Source: SIG607 sp045586405 (GTDB lineage: Bacteria > Bacillota > Clostridia > Oscillospirales > Acutalibacteraceae). Taken from it: a stretch of DNA of 48,252 bases. A program made the position numbers and the translations under genes. Positions 31,969 through 40,307 of this stretch are shown piece by piece. The stretch's first letter is position 1. Each line of letters opens with the position of its first letter. The notes beneath the pieces are model-generated. The model had not been told where the DNA came from and did not search any database. It saw only the letters and a list, made by a program, of their open reading frames with translations. The stretch is from the NCBI GenBank assembly GCA_045586405.1, contig JAZNAG010000052.1, positions 1 through 48,252 on the forward strand, in the 5' to 3' direction.

Positions 31969-33261
31969 TTAGTAAGTAATTAAATCCTTACCGCCCATAT
32001 AAGGTCTTAAAGCCTCAGGAATTCGTACAGAATACTTCTCACCGTCGTACTGAAGATTATTCTCAAGGAAAGCAATAAGCATTCTGGGAGGAGCAACAAC
32101 GGTATTGTTAAGGGTATGAGCGAAGTATTTATTGCCATCACTATCCTTAACCTTTATACCAAGGCGTCTTGCCTGAGCATCGCCAAGATTTGAACAAGAG
32201 CAAACTTCAAAATACTTATTCTGCTTGGGTGACCAAGCCTCTACATCATAAGACTTAACCTTAAGGTCGGCAAGGTCGCCTGAGCAACACTCTAATGTTC
32301 TTACAGGGATGTCAAGACTTCTGAAAAGTTCAACAGAGTAGCTCCACATCTTTTCAAACCACTGCATACTCTCTTCAGGCTTACAGATAACTATCATTTC
32401 CTGTTTTTCAAACTGATGTATTCTGTAAATACCTCTTTCTTCTATACCGTGAGCGCCCTTTTCTTTTCTGAAGCAGGGGGAATAGCTTGTAAGGGTTAAA
32501 GGAAGTTTTTCTTCGTTTGTTATGGTATCAATAAACTTACCTATCATAGAATGTTCGCTGGTGCCTATAAGATAAAGGTCTTCGCCCTCTATTTTATACA
32601 TCATAGCGTCCATTTCTTCAAAGCTCATAACGCCGGTAACAACATTTGAACGAATCATAAAGGGCGGTATGCAGTAGGTAAAGCCTTTGTCTATCATAAA
32701 ATCTCTTGCATAAGCGGTAACTGCGCTGTGAAGACGGGCAATATCGCCGCAAAGGTAGTAAAAGCCTTCGCCTGCTACCTTACCGGCCGACTCTTTATCA
32801 ATACCGTCAAAGAGAGCCATAATATCGGTATGGTAAGGAATTTCAAAATCAACCTTAGTCTGTTCGCCGTACTGTTTAACCTCAACATTTTCGCTGTCGT
32901 CTTTACCAACAGGCACACTGTCATCAATAATGTTAGGTATCTTCATAAGGCTTTCTTTAAGAGCGGCAGAAAGTTCGGTTTCCTTAGCCTCAAGAGCGGC
33001 AAGTTCCTGTGCCTGAGCAGTAACAAGCTTTTTCTTTTCTTCAGCTTCTTCACGCTTGCCCTGAGCCATTAAAGCGCCGATTTCTTTACTTACCTTATTT
33101 CTGAGAGCACGAAGTTCGTTAGCGGCAGTTTGAGCGGAACGTTTTTCTTCGTCAAGACGAATTACCTCATCAACCAAAGGTAATTTATGCTCCTTAAACT
33201 TCTTTTTTATGTTTTCTTTTACAATTTCGGGATTTTCCCTTATAAATTTAATATCAAGCAT
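31969..33261 (-). CDS. serS: Seryl-tRNA synthetase
   Basis: A 430-residue class II enzyme. The N-terminal coiled-coil arm (about 30-105) grips tRNA-Ser. GTSEHSMIGKF, FRKEKGAHGIEERGIYRIHQFEKQEM (motif 2) and LNNTVVAPPRMLIAFLENN (motif 3) form the active site. GGGAGG precedes ATG 33261. Unlike pheST it has no room for a T-box: the promoter lies about 40 bases upstream. A small hairpin (GCCG-TTGT-CGGC) lies just before the ribosome site. Confidence 0.97.
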   Translation of the reverse strand: MLDIKFIRENPEIVKENIKKKFKEHKLPLVDEVIRLDEEKRSAQTAANELRALRNKVSKEIGALMAQGKREEAEEKKKLVTAQAQELAALEAKETELSAALKESLMKIPNIIDDSVPVGKDDSENVEVKQYGEQTKVDFEIPYHTDIMALFDGIDKESAGKVAGEGFYYLCGDIARLHSAVTAYARDFMIDKGFTYCIPPFMIRSNVVTGVMSFEEMDAMMYKIEGEDLYLIGTSEHSMIGKFIDTITNEEKLPLTLTSYSPCFRKEKGAHGIEERGIYRIHQFEKQEMIVICKPEESMQWFEKMWSYSVELFRSLDIPVRTLECCSGDLADLKVKSYDVEAWSPKQNKYFEVCSCSNLGDAQARRLGIKVKDSDGNKYFAHTLNNTVVAPPRMLIAFLENNLQYDGEKYSVRIPEALRPYMGGKDLITY

Positions 33262-33303
33262 TTTGCTTCCTCCCTGCCGACAACGGCAAAACTAATTAAC
33301 AAA

Positions 33304-33332
33304 AGTATATCACAAGAATATACCTTATTCAA
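33304..33332 (-). promoter_or_regulatory. Sigma-A promoter of serS
   Basis: Minus-strand TTGAAT (33327-33332), 17-base spacer, TATACT (33304-33309), beside the end of the lipoprotein gene. Confidence 0.75.
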
Positions 33333-33335
33333 GGC

Positions 33336-33710
33336 TTAATTTATGGCTGCCTTTACACCGTGTTCAATACCGTACACTACAGTTTTACCTTTTACATCTA
33401 TAATTTCACCGTTTTGCAGCTGAGCCTTTAATTCTCTGTAAGCAACGGTCATATCTTCTCTGTCGGTAAACTCAAGCACGAACACAGTGCCGCCTTTTTC
33501 ATTGACAGCATGATACCCCTGGGTAATCGTACCCTTGCCATTATAAGTATACTTCATATCAGAGTTAAGACTGCTTATCTTATTTTCACTCATTGCCTCA
33601 ACCGTATAGCCTGCATCAGTCAAATTTTCAAGTACTGTTTCGGTATTGTTACAACCGCACAGAGTTAAAACGAGCAGTAAGCAAACAAGCAACGCTGACA
33701 ATTTTTTCAT
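33336..33710 (-). CDS. Small lipoprotein of unknown function
   Basis: A 124-residue protein with a clear lipoprotein signal: MKKLSALLVCLLLVLTLCGC, lipobox L-T-L-C or L-C-G-C around residues 17-20. The mature part (about 100 residues) is mixed alpha/beta, with NLTDAGYTVEAM, GTVFVLEFTDREDM and VVYGIEHGVKAAI. I do not recognise the family. It is a single-gene unit with its own promoter, divergent from rex. Confidence 0.75.
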   Translation of the reverse strand: MKKLSALLVCLLLVLTLCGCNNTETVLENLTDAGYTVEAMSENKISSLNSDMKYTYNGKGTITQGYHAVNEKGGTVFVLEFTDREDMTVAYRELKAQLQNGEIIDVKGKTVVYGIEHGVKAAIN

Positions 33711-33742
33711 AGCATATTCCCTCTTTAATAATCGTTATGACA

Positions 33743-33771
33743 AGTATACTATTTTTAATAATTTTTGTCAA
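33743..33771 (-). promoter_or_regulatory. Sigma-A promoter of the lipoprotein gene
   Basis: Minus-strand TTGACA (33766-33771), 17-base spacer, TATACT (33743-33748). Confidence 0.75.
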
Positions 33772-33791
33772 TGAAACATATATTATTTGTG

Positions 33792-33820
33792 TTGACAAAT
33801 TTGACTTTTTGATACATAAT
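33792..33820 (+). promoter_or_regulatory. Sigma-A promoter of rex, with a small inverted repeat at -35
   Basis: TTGACA (33792-33797), 17-base spacer, CATAAT (33815-33820). TTTGT and ACAAA around GTTG (about 33787-33800) overlap the -35 box and loosely resemble half of a Rex operator, so autoregulation is possible. Confidence 0.65.
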
Positions 33821-33849
33821 AATAAAGTAAAAAAATGTGGAGGTGCAAT

Positions 33850-34485
33850 ATGGCTTACCGTTCAATATCTCCGTCGGTAATTCGCCGACTTCCGAGATAC
33901 TATAGATTTTTACAAGACCTTAAAGAACAAGGCATAACCAGAATATCTTCAGCAGAGCTTTCAAGAAGAATGGGGCTTACTGCAAGTCAAATCCGTCAGG
34001 ACCTTAACTGCTTTGGCGGTTTCGGTCAGCAGGGTTACGGCTACAATGTCCCCCATCTGACCACCGAAATTGCTAAAATTCTCTGTCTTGACAAGCCTCA
34101 GAAAATAGTAATTATCGGTATGGGTAACTTAGGCCGTGCTATCGCTACGCACATACGCTTTGATAACAGAGGTTACGAGCTTATCGGTCTGTTTGACAAA
34201 AAAGAATCTCTTGTAGGTCAGATAGTTCATAATCTGCCTATTCGCTCTATGGATTCCTTTGATGAATTCTGCAAAGAAAATAACCCTACTGCCGCCGTTC
34301 TTTGTATTCCGAAAGAATCGGCTGAGGCTATCGCATATAAGCTTATAAAGCTTGGTATTAAAGGCTTTTTAAACTTCAGCCATTACGATATCGGTCTTGC
34401 TTATCCTGAAGTTTCGGTACAAAATGTGCACTTTGGCGACAAGCTTATGGTTTTATCTTACAATATGAATAACAAAGAAAAATAA
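33850..34485 (+). CDS. rex: Redox-sensing transcriptional repressor Rex
   Basis: A 211-residue repressor that reads the NADH/NAD+ ratio. The N-terminal winged helix is SPSVIRRLPRYYRFL through RISSAELSRRMGLTASQIRQDLNCFGGFGQQGYGY. The Rossmann NAD site is IVIIGMGNLGRAIATH, and the C-terminal helix is swapped between dimer partners. In anaerobes it controls fermentation genes. ATG 33850 follows TGGAGG; an ATG 15 bases earlier precedes the ribosome site. Confidence 0.97.
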   Translation: MAYRSISPSVIRRLPRYYRFLQDLKEQGITRISSAELSRRMGLTASQIRQDLNCFGGFGQQGYGYNVPHLTTEIAKILCLDKPQKIVIIGMGNLGRAIATHIRFDNRGYELIGLFDKKESLVGQIVHNLPIRSMDSFDEFCKENNPTAAVLCIPKESAEAIAYKLIKLGIKGFLNFSHYDIGLAYPEVSVQNVHFGDKLMVLSYNMNNKEK

Positions 34486-34510
34486 ACAAATAATAACTGC
34501 GGTGATTTAA

Positions 34511-35182
34511 GTGATAGTAACTGTAATCAGAACCGCAGTTGTTTATTTTTTTGTAACCCTTGCAATACGGCTTATGGGCAAACGGCAGATAGGTGATATG
34601 CAGCCTAACGAGTTGGTTATTACCCTTCTTATTTCTGAAATTGCCGCTATTCCGCTACAGGACAATACTCAGCCTGTATTAAACGGAATAGTCGCTATTT
34701 TTATGCTGGTAATATTAGAAATTATTCTGTCTATACTGGCTATGAAATCAATAACGCTTCGTAAAATTATGAACGGCAACTCTGCCGTAATAATCAAAAA
34801 CGGAGTAATTGACCAAAAAACAATGAAAAAAGTAAGGCTCACCGTTATCGACCTTATTGAACTTCTGCGCGGTCAGGGATATTTTAAAATTGAGGATATT
34901 GCCTTTGCTGTGCTTGAGGTAAACGGAAACCTGAGCGTTGTAGAAAAGAGCATGTGCCGGCCTCTCAAAACGGGCGATATTGACGGCCTTACCTTAGACG
35001 AAGCCACCCTTCCCCTACCGGTTATAAGTGACGGAAAAATAATAAAAGAATCAATAAACAGTTTAGGTGTAACTGAGGACCGCCTTGAAAAAATGATTTC
35101 ACCTGCAAGAGTATATGATATCTTTCTTATGACACTTGACAGAAGCGGTAGTATGGAAATAATTATGAAGGAGGCAAAATAG
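34511..35182 (+). CDS. DUF421 (YetF-like) membrane protein
   Basis: A 223-residue protein with three N-terminal membrane segments (about 4-22, 37-53, 57-77) and a cytoplasmic domain. RLMGKRQIGDMQPNELVITLLISEIAAIP and LRGQGYFKIEDIAFAVLEVNGNLSV are DUF421 signatures. Start is GTG 34511. In sporulating relatives YetF-like proteins are linked to spores, but that is not shown here. It is immediately followed by a DUF4363 gene. Confidence 0.9.
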   Translation: MIVTVIRTAVVYFFVTLAIRLMGKRQIGDMQPNELVITLLISEIAAIPLQDNTQPVLNGIVAIFMLVILEIILSILAMKSITLRKIMNGNSAVIIKNGVIDQKTMKKVRLTVIDLIELLRGQGYFKIEDIAFAVLEVNGNLSVVEKSMCRPLKTGDIDGLTLDEATLPLPVISDGKIIKESINSLGVTEDRLEKMISPARVYDIFLMTLDRSGSMEIIMKEAK

Positions 35183-35545
35183 ATGAAACGTCTTATTGCC
35201 GCCTTTGTGCTGATTTTAATAACGGCAGGACTTATCGCATTTTCTACCTATACGGTGAACAAAAGTACCCACTTGCTTCTTGAACTTATAGAACAAAGTG
35301 AAAAAGATTTTAATAATAAAAAAAGCACCGATTCATCTCTTGACAAACTGGAAGAAGTCTGGCAAGATTTTGAACCGACGCTTTATATTTTTACTAACCA
35401 CGAAACCCTTGAAGATATCAGTATATCTATCTGTCGGGTGCGTACCGGTGACGAAGAAGATTTTTTAAAGGAATCTGCCGAGCTTAAAGAAAAAATTGCT
35501 CATTTAAAAATAGGCGAAACCTTTTCACTGCATTCTTTATTTTAA
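35183..35545 (+). CDS. DUF4363-family protein
   Basis: A 120-residue protein with one N-terminal membrane segment (about 5-22) and a helical outer domain with WQDFEPTLYIFTNHETLEDI. The DUF421-DUF4363 pairing is common in Clostridia. The start codon directly follows the DUF421 stop, with AAGGAGG inside the preceding gene, so the two are coupled. Its last bases overlap the convergent DUF436 gene. Confidence 0.85.
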   Translation: MKRLIAAFVLILITAGLIAFSTYTVNKSTHLLLELIEQSEKDFNNKKSTDSSLDKLEEVWQDFEPTLYIFTNHETLEDISISICRVRTGDEEDFLKESAELKEKIAHLKIGETFSLHSLF

Positions 35546-36087
35546 AGCAAATCTTCATTATATACCGCACGGCAGCCACCAATAAATTTAGGACGGCTTC
35601 TTGCGGCAAGAACTGTAGCATTTCCTATACGGTTATTTTCAAGCCTTACGGGAACTGCTACTTTTTTTATGTGCATACCTATCATTGTAAAGCCAATATC
35701 AATACCTGCAGCCCCGCTTATTTCTTCTACAGCAACAGGATTTTTAAGCTTTTCATAAATAGCGGTAGCAAAGCTTCCCCCTGCTTTAGGCTGAGGCACA
35801 ACGTTTACTGTTTCTCTGTCTTTTACAGCCTCGGCTTCAATAATTATGGCTCTGTTTAAATGCTCACAGCACTGGGCGGCAATAAAAATTCCCTTACCCT
35901 TTGCGGCTTTCAGAACACCTTTTACTATTTCATTTGCTGTTTCGGGAGAAGAATCGGTACCTATTTTACTGCCGACAACCTCACTGGTAGAGCAACCTAC
36001 CACTAAGATATCTCCCTTTTTAAGACCTGCTTTTTCTATTATTTCAAGTGTAGATTTAAAGCTTTGTTCTGCTATATTTTCTAACAT
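35542..36087 (-). CDS. DUF436 / TIGR01440 family protein (YwlG-like)
   Basis: A 181-residue protein with VGCSTSEVVGSKIGTDSS, CCEHLNRA, VVPQPKAGGSFATA and GIDIGFTMIGMHIKKVAVPVR, the marks of the YwlG/TIGR01440 family. Function unknown. CGGAGATGG precedes ATG 36087. It overlaps the convergent DUF4363 gene by four bases at the stops. Confidence 0.92.
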   Translation of the reverse strand: MLENIAEQSFKSTLEIIEKAGLKKGDILVVGCSTSEVVGSKIGTDSSPETANEIVKGVLKAAKGKGIFIAAQCCEHLNRAIIIEAEAVKDRETVNVVPQPKAGGSFATAIYEKLKNPVAVEEISGAAGIDIGFTMIGMHIKKVAVPVRLENNRIGNATVLAARSRPKFIGGCRAVYNEDLL

Positions 36088-36107
36088 AATACCATCTCCG
36101 TTAAGTT

Positions 36108-36136
36108 AGTATAGCATAAAAACGTAACTTTTTCAA
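36108..36136 (-). promoter_or_regulatory. Sigma-A promoter of the DUF436 gene
   Basis: Minus-strand TTGAAA (36131-36136), 17-base spacer, TATACT (36108-36113). Confidence 0.72.
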
Positions 36137-36153
36137 TTTTTTTCATAAAAAGG

Positions 36154-36182
36154 TTGATTTTAAAAATATTTTGTGTTATTAT
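36154..36182 (+). promoter_or_regulatory. Sigma-A promoter of the pheS T-box leader
   Basis: TTGATT (36154-36159), 17-base spacer, TATTAT (36177-36182); start near 36189. Confidence 0.7.
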
Positions 36183-36188
36183 TTTTAA

Positions 36189-36440
36189 AAATGCAAACGC
36201 ATTGATGAAGGAAAGTACGTAAAGACCGACCTTTACAGAGACTGTGTTCAAGGCTGAAAAATACAGACCGTCCCTTTACCGAAGTTCCCTTCTGAGCGGC
36301 AGCACCGAATTAAAAGTAAGTGCCGACGGTTAGGAAACCGTTATATTTCCAAAGAGTGTTTGCTCTGATGCAAAAACCTGGGTGGTACCGCGGAGAATCT
36401 ACGTCTTCGTCCCTTTTTATTGGGACGGAGACTATTTTTA
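36189..36440 (+). promoter_or_regulatory. T-box riboswitch (Phe) before pheST
   Basis: The leader contains GATGAAGGAAAGTA at the start of stem I and the exact T-box GGGTGGTACCGCGG (36380-36393). A terminator stem follows: GTCTTCGTCCC (36403-36413) with GGGACGGAGAC (36422-36432) and a T run. In the stem I segment GAAG-TTC-CCTTCTGAGC the specifier triplet is best read as TTC (36285-36287), a phenylalanine codon, which fits the downstream genes. Uncharged tRNA-Phe should stabilise the antiterminator and switch on pheST. It fills most of the gap between 36088 and 36457. Confidence 0.95.
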
Positions 36441-36457
36441 TTTTGGAGGAAAGATAA

Positions 36458-37477
36458 ATGAAAGAAAAGTTATCACTTATTAAAGCTGAAGCTTTAGCGG
36501 CGGTTGAAAGTAGTAACAGCCGTCAGGAAATTGAAGATGTGCGTATTAAATATTTAGGTAAAAAAGGTGAAATAACCGCTATTTTAAAAACTATGGGCAG
36601 CCTTTCTGCCGAAGAGCGCCCCATTGTAGGACAAATGGCAAATGAAGTAAGAACCGCCATTGACGGCGCCATTAGTGAAAAGATAGAAATTATTGAAAAG
36701 AAAGAGCAGGACGCTAAGCTTGCAAGTGAAGCTATTGACGTTACAATGCCTTCTAAGAAAAGAAAAATCGGCGCTTTACACCCCTTAAACAAAGTTCTTG
36801 ACGATATGTTGGATATCTTTCAGTCTATGGGCTTTGACGTAGTTGACGGACCTGAAGTTGAAACCGACCATTACTGTTTTGAACAGCTTAACGTTCCTGC
36901 CGACCACCCCGCCCGTGACATGCAGGATACCTTTTATCTTACCGACACTTTGCTTCTGCGTACCCAGACCTCTGCGGCGCAGGCTCGTACAATGGAAAAG
37001 ACACAGCCCCCTATCCGTATGGTATGCCCCGGCCGTGTTTTCCGTGCCGATGAGGTAGACGCAACCCATTCTCCCGTATTCCATCAGATAGAAGGTCTTG
37101 TTGTAGATAAGGGCATTACAATGTGTGACCTTAAGGGTGTGCTTGAGCAGTTTGCTCACGAAATATACGGACCTGAAACTAAGGTTAAGTTCCGTCCTTC
37201 CTTCTTCCCCTTTACCGAGCCCAGCGTTGAAGTTGACGTTACCTGCTCTGAGTGTGGCGGAAAAGGCTGCAGAGTTTGCAAAGGCTCAGGCTGGATAGAA
37301 ATTCTAGGCGCAGGTATGGTTCATCCCAATGTACTTAAGAATTGCGGCATTGACCCCGAAGAATACACCGGTTTTGCCTTTGGTATAGGTCTTGACCGTC
37401 TTACCACTACCCGTTATAAAATCAGCGACATTCGTCTGCTTTTTGAAAATGATAAGCGTTTTCTTGACCAGTTTTAA
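36458..37477 (+). CDS. pheS: Phenylalanyl-tRNA synthetase alpha subunit
   Basis: A 339-residue class II catalytic subunit. It has an N-terminal coiled coil (about 1-90), then HPLNKVLDDMLDIFQSMGF, LLRTQTSAAQARTM, CPGRVFRADEVDATHSPVFHQIEG (motif 2) and FGIGLDRLTTTRYKISDIR (motif 3). A zinc-ribbon-like CSECGGKGCRVCKGSGW insert lies between motifs 2 and 3, as in many Firmicutes PheS. GGAGG precedes the ATG. Confidence 0.97.
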   Translation: MKEKLSLIKAEALAAVESSNSRQEIEDVRIKYLGKKGEITAILKTMGSLSAEERPIVGQMANEVRTAIDGAISEKIEIIEKKEQDAKLASEAIDVTMPSKKRKIGALHPLNKVLDDMLDIFQSMGFDVVDGPEVETDHYCFEQLNVPADHPARDMQDTFYLTDTLLLRTQTSAAQARTMEKTQPPIRMVCPGRVFRADEVDATHSPVFHQIEGLVVDKGITMCDLKGVLEQFAHEIYGPETKVKFRPSFFPFTEPSVEVDVTCSECGGKGCRVCKGSGWIEILGAGMVHPNVLKNCGIDPEEYTGFAFGIGLDRLTTTRYKISDIRLLFENDKRFLDQF

Positions 37478-37494
37478 GGAAAGGAGTAATAATA

Positions 37495-39885
37495 ATGAAA
37501 ATTGCACTTAATACACTTAAATATTATGTTGATATAAACGTACCGGTAGAAGAGCTTTGCGATAAAATGGTTATGGCAGGCTTTGAGGTAGAATCTATCG
37601 AAAACCTTGCTGACAAAATGAGTAATGTTGTTGCTGCCCGTATCATATCTATTGCTCCTCACGAAAACAGCGACCATTTACAGATTTGTCAGATGGATAT
37701 TGGTACAGGTGAGCCTGTACAGATAGTAACCGGCGCACAAAATGTTTTTGAGGGCGCACTTGTTCCTGCCGCTCTCCACGACAGTTATCTTCCCGACGGT
37801 ACCCACATTACAAAGGGTAAGCTTCGCGGTGTTGAATCTCGCGGTATGCTCTGCTCGGGCGGTGAACTCGAGCTTACCGATGCCGATTATGAGGGTGCCT
37901 CTGTTAACGGAATTCTTATTCTTAAAGACGAATATGAAGTCGGCACAGATATGCGTGATATTCTCGGTCTTAATGACTATGTTATTGACTTTAAAATTAC
38001 CGCAAACCGTCCTGACTGTAACTGTATTATTGGTGTTGCAAAAGAGGTTAGTGTTGTACTCGGCACTCCCTTTAAAATGCCTGACAGTTCTTATAAAACC
38101 GTTGGCGGTGACATAAACGAACACATAAAGATAGATGTTGAAAACTATGACCTTTGCCCCCGTTATGTCGGCAGAGTTGTTAAAAATCTTCGTGTTAAAG
38201 AATCTCCTCAGTGGCTAAAACAGGTAATTAAAACCTGCGGTATGCGTCCCATTAACAACATTGTTGATATAACAAACTTTGTTATGCTTGAAACAGGTCA
38301 GCCTATGCACGCCTTTAACTACAACGACCTTGCCGACAAGCACATTATTGTCCGTAACGCAAAAAGCGGCGAGTTTATTCAGACTCTTGACGAGAAAAAG
38401 CACAATTTAAGCGAAGATATGCTTGTAATCGCCGACGGTGTTAAGCCCTCCTGCCTTGCAGGTATTATGGGCGGTCTTGAAAGTGAAATTACCGACACCA
38501 CCACCGACCTTTTCCTCGAGTCTGCAAAGTTTAAGAGAGATAATATCCGTAAAACCGGCAGAGCCCTTGGTATTCGTACCGAGTCCTCAGGCAGATTTGA
38601 AAAAGGCATTGATATAAACAACACCGGTTTTGCTATGGACCGCGCTCTTAATCTTATTAACGCGCTTGACGCAGGCGACATTATCGACGGAGTTATTGAT
38701 AAAAATGAAGGCCTTCCCGAAAACAGAATACTAAACTGCACAACCGATTCTATAAATGCACTTTTAGGTCTTGAAATTGAAAAGACCGAGATGCTGAGAA
38801 TCTTAAACGCTTTAGGTCTTAACGCTACACTTGACGGCAATATGCTGACCGTAAATGTTCCCTCTATCAGAGACGATATTGAAGGCAGAGCCGACCTAGC
38901 CGAAGAAATTATGAGAATTTACGGCTACGACCATATTGTAAGCACTCCTATGACAGGCAGTGTAAGACGCGGCAGAAAAAATGCAGAAAGAATTAAGTCT
39001 GACCTTATAAAATCTGCTATGATTGCCCTTGGCGCAAACGAAATTGCCACCTACTCATTCATTTCTTCAAAAGCACTTGATACATTAGGTCTTGCAGAAG
39101 ACGACAGCAGAAGACTTGCTGTAAAACTGCTTAATCCTCTTGGTGACGAATATTCTACTCTTCGTACTCAGCTTATAACAAATATGCTGACTGTACTTTC
39201 TACAAACTATAACCGTAAAATAAGTGAAGCCAGAATGTTTGAAATAAGCAAACGCTTTATTCCAAAGGCTCTTCCCTTAACCGATGCCCCCGATGAAATT
39301 CCTACAATGTCGGTTGGTCTTTACGGTAAAGACGAAGACTTCTTCACCCTTAAGGGTATTGTTGAAGATGTACTTGCTGTTTTCGGTGCAGTAGGTAAAT
39401 TTGCAAGAAGTGCTGAAGTTTATCTCCACCCCGGCAGACAGGCACAGGTTACCGTTAACGGTGAATGTGTTGCTGTTATGGGTGAGGTCCACCCCGACGT
39501 GCTCGGTCGGTACGATATAGGCGTTAAAGCTTATGTTGCCGAAATTTATATTGATAAGATTTTTGCCATTACCCCCGAAAAGACAATTTATAAGCCCCTG
39601 CCCAAATTCCCTGCGGTTTCCCGTGACTTTGCGCTTCTTTGTGACAAGTCAATTCCCGTTGGCGATTTGCAGGATATCATCAAAGATGCCGCAGGAAAAC
39701 TTTGTGAAAACGTTGAACTTTTCGATGTATACGAAGGCAATCAGATTCCCGAAGGTAAAAAGAGCGTTGCTTTTAGTGTTACACTCAGAAGCAGTGATGC
39801 AACCCTTACCGACGAGCAAATAGAGGCCGCAAGTAAGAAGATAATTAAGAAACTAGAAGCAGCAGGCGCAACGCTAAGAGTTTAA
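37495..39885 (+). CDS. pheT: Phenylalanyl-tRNA synthetase beta subunit
   Basis: A 796-residue partner of PheS. It has an N-terminal OB-type tRNA-binding domain (about 40-150), the B3/B4 editing domain (about 210-385, NRPDCNC, RTESSGRFEKGID), B5 (about 400-475), the catalytic-like core and a C-terminal ferredoxin-fold anticodon-binding domain (YKPLPKFPAVSRDFALL onward). Eighteen bases separate it from pheS. Confidence 0.97.
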   Translation: MKIALNTLKYYVDINVPVEELCDKMVMAGFEVESIENLADKMSNVVAARIISIAPHENSDHLQICQMDIGTGEPVQIVTGAQNVFEGALVPAALHDSYLPDGTHITKGKLRGVESRGMLCSGGELELTDADYEGASVNGILILKDEYEVGTDMRDILGLNDYVIDFKITANRPDCNCIIGVAKEVSVVLGTPFKMPDSSYKTVGGDINEHIKIDVENYDLCPRYVGRVVKNLRVKESPQWLKQVIKTCGMRPINNIVDITNFVMLETGQPMHAFNYNDLADKHIIVRNAKSGEFIQTLDEKKHNLSEDMLVIADGVKPSCLAGIMGGLESEITDTTTDLFLESAKFKRDNIRKTGRALGIRTESSGRFEKGIDINNTGFAMDRALNLINALDAGDIIDGVIDKNEGLPENRILNCTTDSINALLGLEIEKTEMLRILNALGLNATLDGNMLTVNVPSIRDDIEGRADLAEEIMRIYGYDHIVSTPMTGSVRRGRKNAERIKSDLIKSAMIALGANEIATYSFISSKALDTLGLAEDDSRRLAVKLLNPLGDEYSTLRTQLITNMLTVLSTNYNRKISEARMFEISKRFIPKALPLTDAPDEIPTMSVGLYGKDEDFFTLKGIVEDVLAVFGAVGKFARSAEVYLHPGRQAQVTVNGECVAVMGEVHPDVLGRYDIGVKAYVAEIYIDKIFAITPEKTIYKPLPKFPAVSRDFALLCDKSIPVGDLQDIIKDAAGKLCENVELFDVYEGNQIPEGKKSVAFSVTLRSSDATLTDEQIEAASKKIIKKLEAAGATLRV

Positions 39886-39902
39886 GTTAATAAAAAATTT
39901 AC

Positions 39903-39931
39903 TTGTACTTTTTTAAAATGTGTTGTAATAT
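39903..39931 (+). promoter_or_regulatory. Sigma-A promoter of ireB
   Basis: TTGTAC (39903-39908), 17-base spacer, TAATAT (39926-39931). Confidence 0.6.
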
Positions 39932-39952
39932 ATATTAAAAGAGGTGTTAAAT

Positions 39953-40198
39953 ATGATTGATAAAACGATGGAATTTTCTTTAATAAATGATGAAGAGCTT
40001 GAAATCCGCAAGATAATTATGCAGGTTTACGAAGCATTAAAAGAAAAAGGTTATAACCCTATCAATCAGATAGTCGGATATATTTTGTCCGAGGACCCCA
40101 CTTATATCACTACACACAACAATGCGCGTAATCTTATAAGAAGGGTTGACCGTGATACCCTGCTCCAAAATCTTGTGAAATTTTATCTTGCCGACTAA
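39953..40198 (+). CDS. ireB: IreB-family regulatory phosphoprotein
   Basis: An 81-residue small protein. MEFSLINDEELEIRKII, YEALKEKGYNPINQIVGYILSEDPTYIT and ARNLIRRVDRD identify IreB (formerly DUF965/YrzL), which in Enterococcus is a substrate of the Ser/Thr kinase IreK and tunes cephalosporin resistance. An N-terminal Thr (KTMEF) matches the known phosphorylation region. ATG 39953 follows GAGGTG. Confidence 0.95.
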   Translation: MIDKTMEFSLINDEELEIRKIIMQVYEALKEKGYNPINQIVGYILSEDPTYITTHNNARNLIRRVDRDTLLQNLVKFYLAD

Positions 40199-40204
40199 AC
40201 TGAA

Positions 40205-40240
40205 AAGCCGTTACTTTTTTGGTAACGGCTCTTTATTTTA
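40205..40240 (+). terminator. Intrinsic terminator of ireB
   Basis: AGCCGTTAC (40206-40214) and GTAACGGCT (40222-40230), then CTTTATTTTA. Confidence 0.82.
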
Positions 40241-40242
40241 TA

Positions 40243-40271
40243 TTGCATAAAAAAGCTGAATGATGTATAAT
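40243..40271 (+). promoter_or_regulatory. Sigma-A promoter of the yhaM-DUF1858-trmK-rqcH operon
   Basis: TTGCAT (40243-40248), 17-base spacer, TATAAT (40266-40271). Confidence 0.72.
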
Positions 40272-40307
40272 GAATAAGCAATAATATATTCAAGAGGTAA
40301 TTTGTTT

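Noticed and set aside
34511..35545. Sporulation operon (DUF421/DUF4363)
   Set aside because: Some relatives of these families are linked to spores, but nothing here shows a sporulation sigma-factor promoter or other spore genes.
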